Source of the DNA: Halobacterium noricense
GTDB taxonomy: Archaea > Halobacteriota > Halobacteria > Halobacteriales > Halobacteriaceae
Length of the DNA: 64,000 nt
Reading direction: 5' to 3'
NCBI RefSeq assembly: GCF_021233435.1
Contig: NZ_CP089468.1
Location: 2,590,597-2,654,596, forward strand
The notes under the pieces were generated by a model. That model was not told the origin of the DNA and did no database searches. It saw nothing but the letters and a program-made list of their open reading frames with translations. Below, piece by piece: positions 51,775 through 60,570 of this stretch. Within the stretch, counting starts at the first letter, position 1. Each line of letters opens with the position of its first letter. The position numbers and the translations under genes were made by a program.

Positions 51775-52094
51775 TTCTTCGAGTCGTATTCTCCGAGGAG
51801 TCATCTATCATCTCTTCTAATTCCCGAGGTCAGTAGCGAAGTCGGCGTCCGTATCCTCAAGGAATCGCTGACCGTCGTCGGTGAGACAATACTTTGGCGC
51901 TCCCAATTTTAATCGAGTCCATCAGACCCGCTTCTTCGGGCGTGGTAAGTCTGCTCAGAGTTACCTATAGACTGTACGAAAGCTGGTCGACTATGTCCGA
52001 CAGAAGGTCCAAATTCGCTCGCTGAATAGACTCAAGATACGACACCACACACCCAGGGAGAATACATTTACCGTCACCCCACCAACACGTACGC
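51775..52094. other. Right border of island, mostly non-coding
   Basis: AT-rich sequence without an intact gene. It holds a remnant of an HTH-type gene on the minus strand (51817-51960, separate entry). I see no tRNA fragment matching tRNA-Pro and no integrase. A probable promoter element (TACATTTACC) lies about 30 bases before the ATG at 52095. Confidence 0.6.
51817..51960 (-). pseudogene. Fragment of a winged-helix regulator gene
   Basis: The minus-strand frame ending at TAG 51817-51819 reads KLGAPKYCLTDDGQRFLED in its C-terminal part. This is typical of the wing and tail of PhiH1/MarR-like haloarchaeal regulators. Just upstream the sense continues in another frame (LTTPEEAGLMDS), so the remnant carries a frameshift and lacks the N-terminal half. 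It is probably debris of the island border. Confidence 0.6.
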
Positions 52095-52367
52095 ATGAGC
52101 GACCTGTCCCCGACTGACGTGGCACCGGCGTGGGTGTGGCTCGCGACGGCCGCGAGCGGCGTGCTCGCAGCAGTTGTACACGTCGTGGGCGGCGCAGCCT
52201 ACGAGTCCGCTGTGGGCGTGCTGACCGCCGGCGCAGTCGTCGGCGTGCTGTACCTGCTCTACCAGTGGGGACAGATTCGGGAGCAGCCGACCAGCGCGAA
52301 GAGCGACCGCGAGAAGGAGATGCAAGCGGAAGCGGGCGGCTACGGCGGCAACGGCGGCGGTGGCTAG
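52095..52367 (+). CDS. Small two-helix membrane protein
   Basis: A 90-aa protein starting MSDLSPTDVAPAWVWLATAA. It has two hydrophobic helices (AASGVLAAVVHVVGGAAYES and VGVLTAGAVVGVLYLLYQWG), a charged cytoplasmic stretch and a Gly-rich tail (GGYGGNGGGG). The function is unknown. It begins the normal high-GC chromosome to the right of the island. Confidence 0.75.
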   Translation: MSDLSPTDVAPAWVWLATAASGVLAAVVHVVGGAAYESAVGVLTAGAVVGVLYLLYQWGQIREQPTSAKSDREKEMQAEAGGYGGNGGGG

Positions 52368-52376
52368 CCCGGCCGC

Positions 52377-52667
52377 CTATTCCACGCGGACGACGTCGTA
52401 GACGCCGACCATCTCCGTTTCTTCGACGCGCGCCGTGAACTCCGCGCCTTCCTCGGGCGCGTCGTCGGCGACGAGCGTGACGGCTTCGATGGGGTCGCGC
52501 AGCAGGAACGACTTGATGCGCTCGGGCCACGACGGCGCGCCGCCCTTCCGGCAGACGAGCACGTACCGAGAACTGGCGAGGTCGCGGAGGGCGGGCTGGA
52601 GGTCGTGGTCGTCGACGTCCTCAGGCGGGACGACGGCGAGCACTTGCGTGTGGAGCGTTTCGGGCAC
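52377..52667 (-). CDS. Conserved haloarchaeal hypothetical protein
   Basis: A 96-aa acidic protein with a GTG start (PETLHTQVLAVVPPEDVDDH). It alternates strands and helices (RYVLVCRKGGAPSWPERIKS, AVTLVADDAPEEGAEFTARV) and ends TEMVGVYDVVRVE. There is no signal or membrane segment. I do not recognise its function. It is convergent with the small membrane protein at 52095. The 294 bp between its start and mcm hold no convincing gene. Confidence 0.65.
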   Translation of the reverse strand: MPETLHTQVLAVVPPEDVDDHDLQPALRDLASSRYVLVCRKGGAPSWPERIKSFLLRDPIEAVTLVADDAPEEGAEFTARVEETEMVGVYDVVRVE

Positions 52668-52961
52668 ACGCGACCCGAGGGGTTCGACCGGAATGAGTCT
52701 TGCTCGAACGCGGCGCTTTTCCGACGCACGCGAACCCCACCGCGGGTCGCCGGGCTCGCGCTCGCCGTCGCAACAGTCGTGCTCGCGGCATCGCGAACGG
52801 ACTCGACCGCGACGTAGCCGGCGAATGGCAATCCTGCCATCAGACGACTCCGGGATTTTCGAGGGTCACGTCGGGGGCGGCATAGCTGTTCGGGCGCGGA
52901 CCACTTCCACCCCGGTTTGCGAACCTTCTTACGCGAGCGCGCGCTACCTACCGTGGACAGA

Positions 52962-55900
52962 ATGGCCCAGGCCGCAAACCAGGAACTCGTCGACAGGTTC
53001 GAGGAGTTCTACCGCCGGTACTACAGCGACGACGTCGCGGAGCTCGCCCGCAAGTACCCCCGCGAGTCGAAGTCCCTCCACCTCGACTGGCGGGACCTCT
53101 ACCAGATGGACCCCGACCTGGCCGACGACTACGTCAACCACCCCGACGACCTCCGGGAGGCCGCCGAGGAAGCGCTGCGCCTCTACGACCTCCCCGTGGA
53201 CGTCAGCCTCGGACAGGCCCACGTGCGCGTGTTCGGCCTCGACGAGCACACCGAGATTCGCGCGATCCGCGCCGAACACCTCAACACGCTCGTCAGCGTG
53301 CAGGGGATGGTGCGGAAGGCGACGGACGTGCGCCCGAAAATCGAGCGCGCGGTGTTCGTCTGCCAGCGCTGCGGCGCCGAAACGGAGGTCCCCCAGGGCG
53401 ACGCCGGCTTCCAGGAGCCCTACCAGTGCGAGAGCTGCGAGCGCCAGGGGCCGTTCAAGCTCGACCCCGAGCGCTCGGAGTTCGTCGACTCCCAGAAACT
53501 CCGGATTCAGGAGTCCCCGGAGGGCCTGGCGGGCGGCGAGACCCCGCAGAGCATCGACGTGCACGTCGCCGACGACATCACCGGCGAAGTCACGCCCGGC
53601 GACCACGTCACCGTCTCGGGCGTGCTCCGCCTCGACCAGAGCGAGGGCAGCAACGAGTCCCCCGTCTTCGACCTCTACATGGAGGGGACGTCGGTCGTCA
53701 TCGAGGACGAGGAGTTCGACGAGATGAACATCACCGAGGAGGACAAACAGCAGATCGTCGAAATCTCGAACCGCGAGAACATCTACGAGCAGATGGTCGA
53801 CTCGATGGCTCCGTCCATCTACGGCCACCGGGAGGCCAAGCTCGCGATGATTCTCCAGTTGTTCTCCGGCGTCACCAAACACCTCCCCGACGAGTCGAGG
53901 ATTCGGGGCGACCTCCACATGCTCCTCATCGGGGACCCCGGAACGGGGAAGTGTCTCGACGGGGATACGCACGTAACGCTCGCTGACGGTACCAAACGCC
54001 CGATTCGAGATATCGTCGAGGAGAACCTCGATAACCCGAAGCCAGTCGACGACGGTGTGTACGACGACGGCGACCTCCCGGTGCTCTCGATGGACGCCGA
54101 CGGAACACTCACCGAGCGGCGAGCGACCCGAGTCTGGAAGCGCGAAGCACCGGATCAGATGTACCGGATTCGCACGTCGAGTGGGCGCGAAATCGAAGTG
54201 ACGCCCTCGCATCCGCTGTTCGTACAACGCGACGGGAGAATCGAAGCACGGACCGCGGACGAACTCGACGCGAACGAGTTCGTCGCGACGCCGCGGTCGC
54301 TACAGACGAACGGCGACGACACGCTCGACGTCGAGTACCGGAGCTCCGAGTCAGGGAACGCAGTCCGGCTCGACCTCCCGGAGACGTGGACGCCATCGCT
54401 CGCGCGGCTCGTCGGCTACATCATCGCTGAAGGGTACGCTGTGCTCGGCGACGACAACACCGGCGACGTCAGAGTGACGAACAACGACGACGAGATACTC
54501 GACGACGTCACCGAGGCACTGGACGCGCTCGGACTCAACTACGCGATTAGTGGACCACGAGAAGGAAAATCCGCGAAGACTGTCCGCTGTACCTCTGGCG
54601 AGTTTGCGAGTTTCCTCGAAAGCCTCGAACCAGTGATTCTACAACGGTCTGCGGACCAGCGCGTTCCCGACCCGATTCGCTGCGCGACGGCAGAGACGAA
54701 ACGCGAGTTCCTCCGTGCGTACGTCGATGCCGAGGGACACGTTTCGGCGACACAGCGCGAAATCACGGTCGCCTCGATGAGCCGCGAACTGCTCAACGGC
54801 GTCCGCTCGCTCCTGCTCGCCTTCGACGTCACGTCGAGCATCGAAGCGCGGAACAACGGGAGCTATCGGATTCGCATCAGCGGCGACAGCTTCGAGCGGT
54901 ACGTCGAACAAATCGGCTTCGTCACGGAGCGAAAGTCGACGGCAGCCGTCTCTTACGACGACCAGTCCTCGAACACGAACGTCGACGTAATCCCCGAAAT
55001 CGGCGAGGAACTTCGCCGCATCCGGGAGACCCTCGAACTCTCTCAGTTCGACTGCAGCGTCCCGAGAACGACGTACCAGCACTACGAACGCGGCGACCGG
55101 AATCCAAGCCGGGACAGCCTCCGACAGGTCGTCGAAGCGTTCGAGGACCGAGTCGCGTGGCTACGGGAGGCGAAACGGAGTATTGAGAACGGGAGCTGGG
55201 AAGACGTCTCCGCAGTCCGGAACGAACTGAACGTCTCGCAGGCGGCGCTCGCGAGCGAGATGGACGTCGAACAGACCGCCGTGAATTACTACGAGCGGAA
55301 CGACGCCGTTCCGGACGGCGGGAAGGTGACATCGGCAAAGAGCAGCCTCGGGGCGCGAATCGACGAGGCGCTCTCGGTCGAGACGGACGTCAAGCGCCTC
55401 CGCCACCTCGTCGAGAACGACGTTTCGTGGGACCGCATCGAATCCATCGAGCCCGTCGAACCGGCCGAGGAGTGGGTCTACGACCTCGAAGTCGAGGGGA
55501 CCCACGCGTATCTCTCGAACGGCGTCGTCTCCCATAACTCCGCGCTCATATCATACGTTCAAAATATCGCGCCGCGGTCAGTCTACACTTCCGGCAAGGG
55601 GTCCAGCTCCGCGGGGCTGACGGCCGCCGCGGTCCGGGACGACTTCGGCGACGGCCAGCAGTGGACGCTGGAGGCGGGCGCGCTCGTGCTCGCCGACCAG
55701 GGCGTCGCCGCGGTCGACGAGCTCGACAAGATGCGATGTGTGACGGGGGATACGCTGGTCCACTTCGACGGCCGGGTGAGCCGAATCCGGGACTTCGCGG
55801 TCGACGCCGCCGAGTCTGGTGACCTCGAGGAGTTGCCGAACGGCCGGACGATCCGGGGGGTCGACGCCGACGTCTGGACGATGACCGAGTCCGGACGGCT

Positions 55901-58562
55901 CGAGAAACGCCCCGTGACGGCGGTCCACGAGTACGACGCGCCGAATGAGCTCGTGGAAGTGACACTGGCGTCCGGCGAGCGGCTGACCGCGACGCACGAC
56001 CATCCGTTCTTCATCTTCGAGGACGGCGAACGCGTCGAGCAGCCGGCCGAGGAGCTCTCCGACGACGACTGGGTGTACGTCCCGCGGTCGCTGTCCGGGG
56101 CCGCAGCCGACGGCGGGTCGGTAGCCGAAGCGTCAGCGACGGCTTCCGACTCGTCCGGAGCGGACGGTGTCGAGCCGGAGTTCGCGGCAGTCCTGGGCTA
56201 TCTTGCTGGCGACGGGGACCTCTACTACGACCGCGGCGAGGGAGTCTACGGTATCAGGTTCACGAACAAGGAAGAACAGTTGCTCGCTGACTTCGAGGAT
56301 GCTGCCAGGAGCACGTTCGACGCCGAGCCGACGCGCCCGCCGAGCGAGCAGCGCGACGACGGCGTCGAAACCGTCCGCGTCCACGGCCGAGAGCACGCTG
56401 ACCGCGTGCTCGACGCGGGAATGAACCGCGAGACGTACGACGGGAAGACGCTACCGGGCGACGTGACGGCGTCGTCGCGGGCAGCGAAGGCCGCGTTCGT
56501 TTGCGCGCTCGCCGACAGCGAAGGGTCGGTCGGCGACCGGCAGCTCCGCATCCACTCCGCGAGCTACGAACTGCTGCTCGGCGTGAAACACCTCCTGTTG
56601 GAGTTCGGGGTCTCCAGCCAGCTCCACCACCGGGAACACGGAGACAACCGCGACATCTATAATCTCACGGTCACGGACGCGGACTCGCTGGCCGCGTTCG
56701 ACCGGTGGGTCGGGTTCACGCTCGACCGGAAGCAGGACGCGCTCGAGGACGCGGTCGAGCGCGTATCCGGCGAGCGGACGATTCGAGACGTGGTTCCGGA
56801 CGTCGGTGGACGGCTCGAAGCGGCCCGAGAGTCGCTGCGTCTCCACCAGGCCGAGTGTGGCATCAACGACGTGACGTACTGCAACTTCGAGAACGGCGAC
56901 GCGAACATTTCGATTCGGCTGGCCCGGGACGTCCTCGATGCCTTCGAGTCACGGCAACGTACGGCGGATCGAGACCGCCAGCGAGTGACAGACGCCGACT
57001 GGCGGACGCTCGAGAGCCTCCGTGACCGCTATCACGTCTCTCAGGACGAACTCGCGAACGGGACGGCGTTCAGCCAACAGCAGGTCTCCCGGCTGTGGGG
57101 CGAAGACGAGAGCTTGCTCGCGACGGTCCGGTCGCGGCTCCGGGAGGTCGTCGAAGGCGTCGCGGAGACGGACCTTACCACCCTCCGCGAGGTAGTCTAC
57201 GGGGACGTGAAGTGGCGGCGAGTAGCTAGCGTCGAGCCCGTTTCTCCGGACGAAGACGACGACCGGATTCCGGTATTGCGTGGTGAACTCGCCGACAACC
57301 TCGGTGTTCCGGAGGACGAGACCGTCGAGGCAGCAGACGAGCTGCTCGCTCGAGAACCGGACGTCGATTCGTGGAGCGCGCTCCGGACGGCGCTGTCGCG
57401 GCACGGGATTGCTCACGAAGTGCTCGCGGCGGACCTCGGCGTGAACCAGAGTACGGTGACGCGGTGGCTGAACGAGGATGTCGAAACGGATCGGTTCGTC
57501 GAGGCCGCGAACGCCGCGCTCGACCGCATCCACGAGGTCCGTAGCGAGGCCGACCGGCTACGCTCAGAGATTGAGCGGCGCGAGCAGCCGAAGGTGTACG
57601 ACCTCACTGTCGCGGGGACGCACAACTTCGTCGCGAACGGAATGATCGTCCACAACTCCGAGGACCGCTCCGCGATGCACGAAGCACTAGAGCAGCAGAA
57701 GATCTCGATTTCGAAGGCGGGCATCAACGCGACCCTCAAGGCGCGCTGTTCGCTGCTCGGCGCGGCGAACCCGAAGTACGGCCGCTTCGACCAGTACGAG
57801 CCCATCGGCGAGCAGATCGACCTCGAACCCGCCCTGATTTCGCGGTTCGACCTCATCTTCACGGTGACCGACGAGCCCGACCCCGAGGAGGACGCGAAGC
57901 TCGCCCGCCACATCCTCCAGACGAACTACGCGGGCGAGCTCAACACTCAACAGGAGCAGCTCGCGAGCGCGAACCACACCGCCGAGGAGGTCGACGCGCA
58001 GACGGACACGGTCGCGCCGGCCATCGACGCATCGCTCCTGCGCAAGTACATCGCGTACTCGCGGCGGAACTGCTACCCGACGATGTCCGACGAAGCACGG
58101 GAGGCCATCGAGGACTTCTACGTGGACCTCCGCGCGGAGGGCCAAGGCGAGGACGCGCCCGTCCCGGTGACCGCGCGCCAGCTCGAAGCGCTGGTGCGGC
58201 TCGGCGAGGCGTCCGCGCGCGTCCGGCTCTCGGACACCGTGGAGGTCGAGGACGCCGAGCGCGTCATCGAAATCGTGCGCTCGTGCCTGCAGGACATCGG
58301 CGTCGACCCCGAGACCGGCGAGTACGACGCAGACGTCGTCGAGACCGGGCGCTCGAAGACCCAGCGCGACCGCGTGAAGAACGTCAAGGCCATCATCAAG
58401 GAGATCGAAGACGAGTTCGACGAGGGCGCGCCCGTCGAGGAAGTGCTGGACCGCGCCGAGGAGGTCGGGATGGACGCCTCGAAGGCCGAACACGAGATCG
58501 AGAAGCTCAAAGAGAAGGGCGAGCTCTATCAGCCGAACAAGGACCACCTGCGGGCGATATAG
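52962..58562 (+). CDS. mcm: Replicative helicase MCM with two inteins
   Basis: An open frame of 1866 codons that matures to a 697-aa MCM after removal of two inteins. The hexamer unwinds DNA at replication forks. N-terminal domain: zinc motif CQRCGAETEV ... CESC (about 127-158) and OB fold. The Walker A GDPGTGK is split from its Ser by intein 1. Walker B VAAVDELDKM is followed by intein 2. Sensor 1 is LGAANPKYGRFD and the arginine finger LISRFDLIF. The C-terminal winged helix ends PNKDHLRAI. Start ATG is at 52962. The next gene abuts the stop. Confidence 0.97.
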   Translation: MAQAANQELVDRFEEFYRRYYSDDVAELARKYPRESKSLHLDWRDLYQMDPDLADDYVNHPDDLREAAEEALRLYDLPVDVSLGQAHVRVFGLDEHTEIRAIRAEHLNTLVSVQGMVRKATDVRPKIERAVFVCQRCGAETEVPQGDAGFQEPYQCESCERQGPFKLDPERSEFVDSQKLRIQESPEGLAGGETPQSIDVHVADDITGEVTPGDHVTVSGVLRLDQSEGSNESPVFDLYMEGTSVVIEDEEFDEMNITEEDKQQIVEISNRENIYEQMVDSMAPSIYGHREAKLAMILQLFSGVTKHLPDESRIRGDLHMLLIGDPGTGKCLDGDTHVTLADGTKRPIRDIVEENLDNPKPVDDGVYDDGDLPVLSMDADGTLTERRATRVWKREAPDQMYRIRTSSGREIEVTPSHPLFVQRDGRIEARTADELDANEFVATPRSLQTNGDDTLDVEYRSSESGNAVRLDLPETWTPSLARLVGYIIAEGYAVLGDDNTGDVRVTNNDDEILDDVTEALDALGLNYAISGPREGKSAKTVRCTSGEFASFLESLEPVILQRSADQRVPDPIRCATAETKREFLRAYVDAEGHVSATQREITVASMSRELLNGVRSLLLAFDVTSSIEARNNGSYRIRISGDSFERYVEQIGFVTERKSTAAVSYDDQSSNTNVDVIPEIGEELRRIRETLELSQFDCSVPRTTYQHYERGDRNPSRDSLRQVVEAFEDRVAWLREAKRSIENGSWEDVSAVRNELNVSQAALASEMDVEQTAVNYYERNDAVPDGGKVTSAKSSLGARIDEALSVETDVKRLRHLVENDVSWDRIESIEPVEPAEEWVYDLEVEGTHAYLSNGVVSHNSALISYVQNIAPRSVYTSGKGSSSAGLTAAAVRDDFGDGQQWTLEAGALVLADQGVAAVDELDKMRCVTGDTLVHFDGRVSRIRDFAVDAAESGDLEELPNGRTIRGVDADVWTMTESGRLEKRPVTAVHEYDAPNELVEVTLASGERLTATHDHPFFIFEDGERVEQPAEELSDDDWVYVPRSLSGAAADGGSVAEASATASDSSGADGVEPEFAAVLGYLAGDGDLYYDRGEGVYGIRFTNKEEQLLADFEDAARSTFDAEPTRPPSEQRDDGVETVRVHGREHADRVLDAGMNRETYDGKTLPGDVTASSRAAKAAFVCALADSEGSVGDRQLRIHSASYELLLGVKHLLLEFGVSSQLHHREHGDNRDIYNLTVTDADSLAAFDRWVGFTLDRKQDALEDAVERVSGERTIRDVVPDVGGRLEAARESLRLHQAECGINDVTYCNFENGDANISIRLARDVLDAFESRQRTADRDRQRVTDADWRTLESLRDRYHVSQDELANGTAFSQQQVSRLWGEDESLLATVRSRLREVVEGVAETDLTTLREVVYGDVKWRRVASVEPVSPDEDDDRIPVLRGELADNLGVPEDETVEAADELLAREPDVDSWSALRTALSRHGIAHEVLAADLGVNQSTVTRWLNEDVETDRFVEAANAALDRIHEVRSEADRLRSEIERREQPKVYDLTVAGTHNFVANGMIVHNSEDRSAMHEALEQQKISISKAGINATLKARCSLLGAANPKYGRFDQYEPIGEQIDLEPALISRFDLIFTVTDEPDPEEDAKLARHILQTNYAGELNTQQEQLASANHTAEEVDAQTDTVAPAIDASLLRKYIAYSRRNCYPTMSDEAREAIEDFYVDLRAEGQGEDAPVPVTARQLEALVRLGEASARVRLSDTVEVEDAERVIEIVRSCLQDIGVDPETGEYDADVVETGRSKTQRDRVKNVKAIIKEIEDEFDEGAPVEEVLDRAEEVGMDASKAEHEIEKLKEKGELYQPNKDHLRAI
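53952..55538 (+). other. Intein 1 in MCM (Walker A site)
   Basis: 529 residues (MCM residues 331-859) inserted after GDPGTGK and before SALISYVQ. It begins with Cys (CLDGDTHVTLADGTKRPI). It has block B EVTPSHPLFV and ends VVSHN before a +1 Ser, so all splicing residues are present. A LAGLIDADG endonuclease is present: block C LARLVGYIIAEG and block E FLRAYVDAEGHVS. A Cro/C1-like HTH segment (LRRIRETLELSQFDCSVPRT, then TTYQHYERGDRNPSRDSLRQ) and a second HTH-like stretch (VRNELNVSQAALASEMDVEQ) follow the endonuclease. Confidence 0.95.
55737..57656 (+). other. Intein 2 in MCM (after Walker B)
   Basis: 640 residues (MCM residues 926-1565) inserted between DELDKMR and SEDRSAMHEA. It starts CVTGDTLVHFDG, has block B LTATHDHPFFIFE, and ends GMIVHN before Ser, so splicing competence is expected. 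The LAGLIDADG pair is LGYLAGDGDLYYDRG and ALADSEGSVG. HTH-like segments follow: AARESLRLHQAECGINDVTY, LRDRYHVSQDELANGTAFSQ and LAADLGVNQSTVTRWLNEDV. It is larger than most haloarchaeal inteins because of these additions. Confidence 0.95.
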
Positions 58563-58838
58563 ATGGACCGGATTTCGGCGCTGCGGAACGTCGAGGACGC
58601 GCTCGCGGACTTCGAGGCCGGCGACGCCTCCCTGGGCGACGTGGAGGACCGCGTGCTCGGCGTGCTGCGGACGTACGCGACGGAGTTCGAAGACGGCGAC
58701 CTGTCGGCGTACCGGGCGATCGGCGACCCCCGCGTCGAGGGCATCGTCGTCGTCGCCGACACCGAGGCAGCGGCGCGCGAGCGCGTCGCCGCCCGGGTCG
58801 ACGCATCCCCCGAATTCAGGGTCGAGCCGGCCGATTGA
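58563..58838 (+). CDS. Small acidic protein coupled to mcm
   Basis: A 91-aa soluble protein (MDRISALRNVEDALADFEAG) with an alternating helix/strand pattern (VLGVLRTYATEFEDGDLSAY, then RVEGIVVVADTEAAARERVA). It begins immediately after the mcm stop with no gap, so it is co-transcribed with mcm. I do not recognise its function. An AT-rich spacer with TTTCGTAACTAATTTTAACA after its stop could be a terminator or the promoter of the next unit. Confidence 0.72.
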   Translation: MDRISALRNVEDALADFEAGDASLGDVEDRVLGVLRTYATEFEDGDLSAYRAIGDPRVEGIVVVADTEAAARERVAARVDASPEFRVEPAD

Positions 58839-58886
58839 TTTCGTTCTTTCGTAACTAATTTTAACACTCGTCGATACGGTCAGATC

Positions 58887-59225
58887 GTGCTGTTGGTCGC
58901 GACGCACTCGCAGGCCGCTCGACAGAGCCTGCGCAACGTCTGTTCGACGCACGAGGACTGCGTCGTGCGGCGGTTCGGGCGCGCGGCGCTGCTCGCGGAG
59001 ACGGAACTCGCGGCGTTCCACGCGCTTCGCCTCCGGGAGAAACATACTGGGGACGTGCAGGTCGAGCGCACTGCGCCCCTGAACGAGTTCAGCGACGTCC
59101 CCGAGTCGGTCCGCGACGCCGCGACCGCCTACGAATCCCGGGACGCCGCGAGCACGCCGTACGCGAAGTTCGCGGCGGGGACCGACCTCCCCGACCCCGA
59201 GTCGATGGCCGACGAGAAGCTATGA
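58887..59225 (+). CDS. Unknown haloarchaeal protein in the mcm-MinD block
   Basis: A 112-aa protein with a GTG start (LLVATHSQAARQSLRNVCST after the initiator). It contains CVVRRFGRAALLAETELAAF and an acidic C-terminal half. The stop overlaps the next start (ATGA), which indicates coupled translation. No motif identifies its function. Confidence 0.72.
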   Translation: MLLVATHSQAARQSLRNVCSTHEDCVVRRFGRAALLAETELAAFHALRLREKHTGDVQVERTAPLNEFSDVPESVRDAATAYESRDAASTPYAKFAAGTDLPDPESMADEKL

Positions 59226-60046
59226 GAGTCGACCTCGCGGACGTCGAACGCCACGGGCGAGCAATCGATTTGCGGGACGTCGACGTAGCCGCCGAAGCCG
59301 TGCTGGCGGCCATCCGCGACGCCGACGACGAGCGCATCGAGTGCGCCAGCCCACAGCCGATTCACGAGCGCGTCGGCTTCCTCCACCACGGCCTGTCGGT
59401 CGCGCCCATCGCGGCGGTCGCGGCCGCCGCGCGCACCCGCGGCGCGACGACCGAACACGACGCGGAAATCCGGGCTGTCGAGGACGAACTCGCAGCTATC
59501 GACGTTCCCGAGGTGGACCTCACGACTGCGCGCGAGCGCGTCGCCGAGACGGCCAGCGACGTCGACCGGCTGCGGGAGCGCGTGGCGCGAGCGAGTGGGC
59601 GCGTCGAGGCCCGACGAGAGGCTGACGCGGACGCCAGCGACGCGGAAGCCGCGTTACGGGACGCGACCCGCGAGCTCGCCGCGCGGGAGACTGACCACCA
59701 CGCCGCGAAAGAGGAGTTAGCGGCAGCCCAAGAGCGAGCGCGCGAAGCACGGGACGCCCGCGAGCGGAAGCTGGCACTTGCGGACCGTCGGGACAACCTT
59801 CGGCGAGCAGCGCGGCAAGCACTCGCAGACGCGTACGCCGACTGCTTCAGCCGCGCCGTCGACGCGTTCCCGGTGCCGAGCGAGCCAACCCACCCGCGCG
59901 AATTCTCGGGTCCAGAGTGGGTAGCAGGCGCTGCGGCCGCGCGATTCGCATGCCCGGGCGCACCGCTCGTTGTCGGTTGCGGGTTTGAGCGCGTGACGCG
60001 GGCCGCGGCCGCGCTCGATGCGCCGGTCGTGCTGGTGGAAGTTTAA
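59222..60046 (+). CDS. Coiled-coil protein of unknown function
   Basis: A 274-aa protein. The N-terminal ~75 residues are globular (MRVDLADVERHGRAIDLRDV to HHGLSVAPIAAVAAAARTRG). A long Ala/Arg/Glu coiled coil covers about 85-210 (ATRELAARETDHHAAKEELA, AQERAREARDARERKLALAD). A small C-terminal domain follows (GPEWVAGAAAARFACPGAPL). Such Smc-like helical proteins next to a MinD-type ATPase could form a DNA- or membrane-associated complex, but that is inference. Confidence 0.75.
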   Translation: MRVDLADVERHGRAIDLRDVDVAAEAVLAAIRDADDERIECASPQPIHERVGFLHHGLSVAPIAAVAAAARTRGATTEHDAEIRAVEDELAAIDVPEVDLTTARERVAETASDVDRLRERVARASGRVEARREADADASDAEAALRDATRELAARETDHHAAKEELAAAQERAREARDARERKLALADRRDNLRRAARQALADAYADCFSRAVDAFPVPSEPTHPREFSGPEWVAGAAAARFACPGAPLVVGCGFERVTRAAAALDAPVVLVEV

Positions 60047-60072
60047 GCCCGAGAGCGCGGCCACTCCCGGAC

Positions 60073-60570
60073 ATGGAGTTGGAGACAGCGGCCCACCGGC
60101 AGCACGGCGTGACGCTGGTCGCCGTCCGCGTGACCAACGACGGCGAGCACGCCCGGCGCGTCCGCGTCGCGAATCGGTGCGACGGCCCCGTGTTGCCGCC
60201 GCGCGAACAGGGCGTCCCCGTCCCGGGCTGGGACGACGGCGGCTGGGAGGGCGTCGTCGATGCGGGCGCGACGAAGCCGCTCGGTTACGCAACGCCCGCA
60301 CCGCCTGCAGACCCGCCCGTCGAAGTCGCGTGGAGCGAGCGCGCTGCCGAGAGCGAACCGACTGCGGCGGAGACGCTGGCGGACCTCGGCGACCCGCGGC
60401 CGCCCGAAGACGCCGTCAGCCCGCCGACGACGGCGCTCCCGGACGGAGTGCGCGAGTGGCTGGACGAGGTCGCCGAGCGTGCGGCCGACGAGGAGACGAC
60501 GGACGCCGACCGCGACGGGGTCGCGGCGCTGGCGGCACGCACGACCCGGCTCCGGGAGGACGTCGAGTGA
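60073..60570 (+). CDS. Unknown protein upstream of MinD-like ATPase
   Basis: A 165-aa protein. The N-terminal half looks like a beta-sandwich (MELETAAHRQHGVTLVAVRV, then NDGEHARRVRVANRCDGPVL). The C-terminal half is Glu/Asp/Ala-rich and helical (PDGVREWLDEVAERAADEET). It overlaps the ATPase gene by 4 bases (GTGA), so the two products are probably made together. The family is not recognised. Confidence 0.72.
   Translation: MELETAAHRQHGVTLVAVRVTNDGEHARRVRVANRCDGPVLPPREQGVPVPGWDDGGWEGVVDAGATKPLGYATPAPPADPPVEVAWSERAAESEPTAAETLADLGDPRPPEDAVSPPTTALPDGVREWLDEVAERAADEETTDADRDGVAALAARTTRLREDVE

Larger units (their letters stand above)
43177..52094. mobile_element. Putative DNA-modification/defence island next to tRNA-Pro
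   Basis: The stretch between tRNA-Pro and the small membrane protein at 52095 carries only accessory genes: two cytosine-methyltransferase-type proteins, a DNA glycosylase, two GHKL-type ATPases, an unknown protein and a DUF6339-like protein. Base composition is visibly less GC-rich, especially 47.9-52.0 kb. A remnant HTH gene sits at the right border. I found no integrase and no obvious repeat of the tRNA-Pro 3' end at the right border. It is therefore an island by content and position, with the integration mechanism unproven. Confidence 0.6.

Noticed and set aside
51775-52094. tRNA-Pro attachment-site repeat at the right island border
   Set aside because: I looked for the tRNA-Pro 3' end (TTCGGGCGGTCCCA) near the border and did not find a copy, so integration at the tRNA is not shown.
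52605-52961. Short plus-strand ORF with a hydrophobic end upstream of mcm
   Set aside because: It has a VAGLALAVATVVLAA-like stretch but no good start codon position, and half of it is antisense to the gene at 52377-52667. Nothing supports it as a gene.
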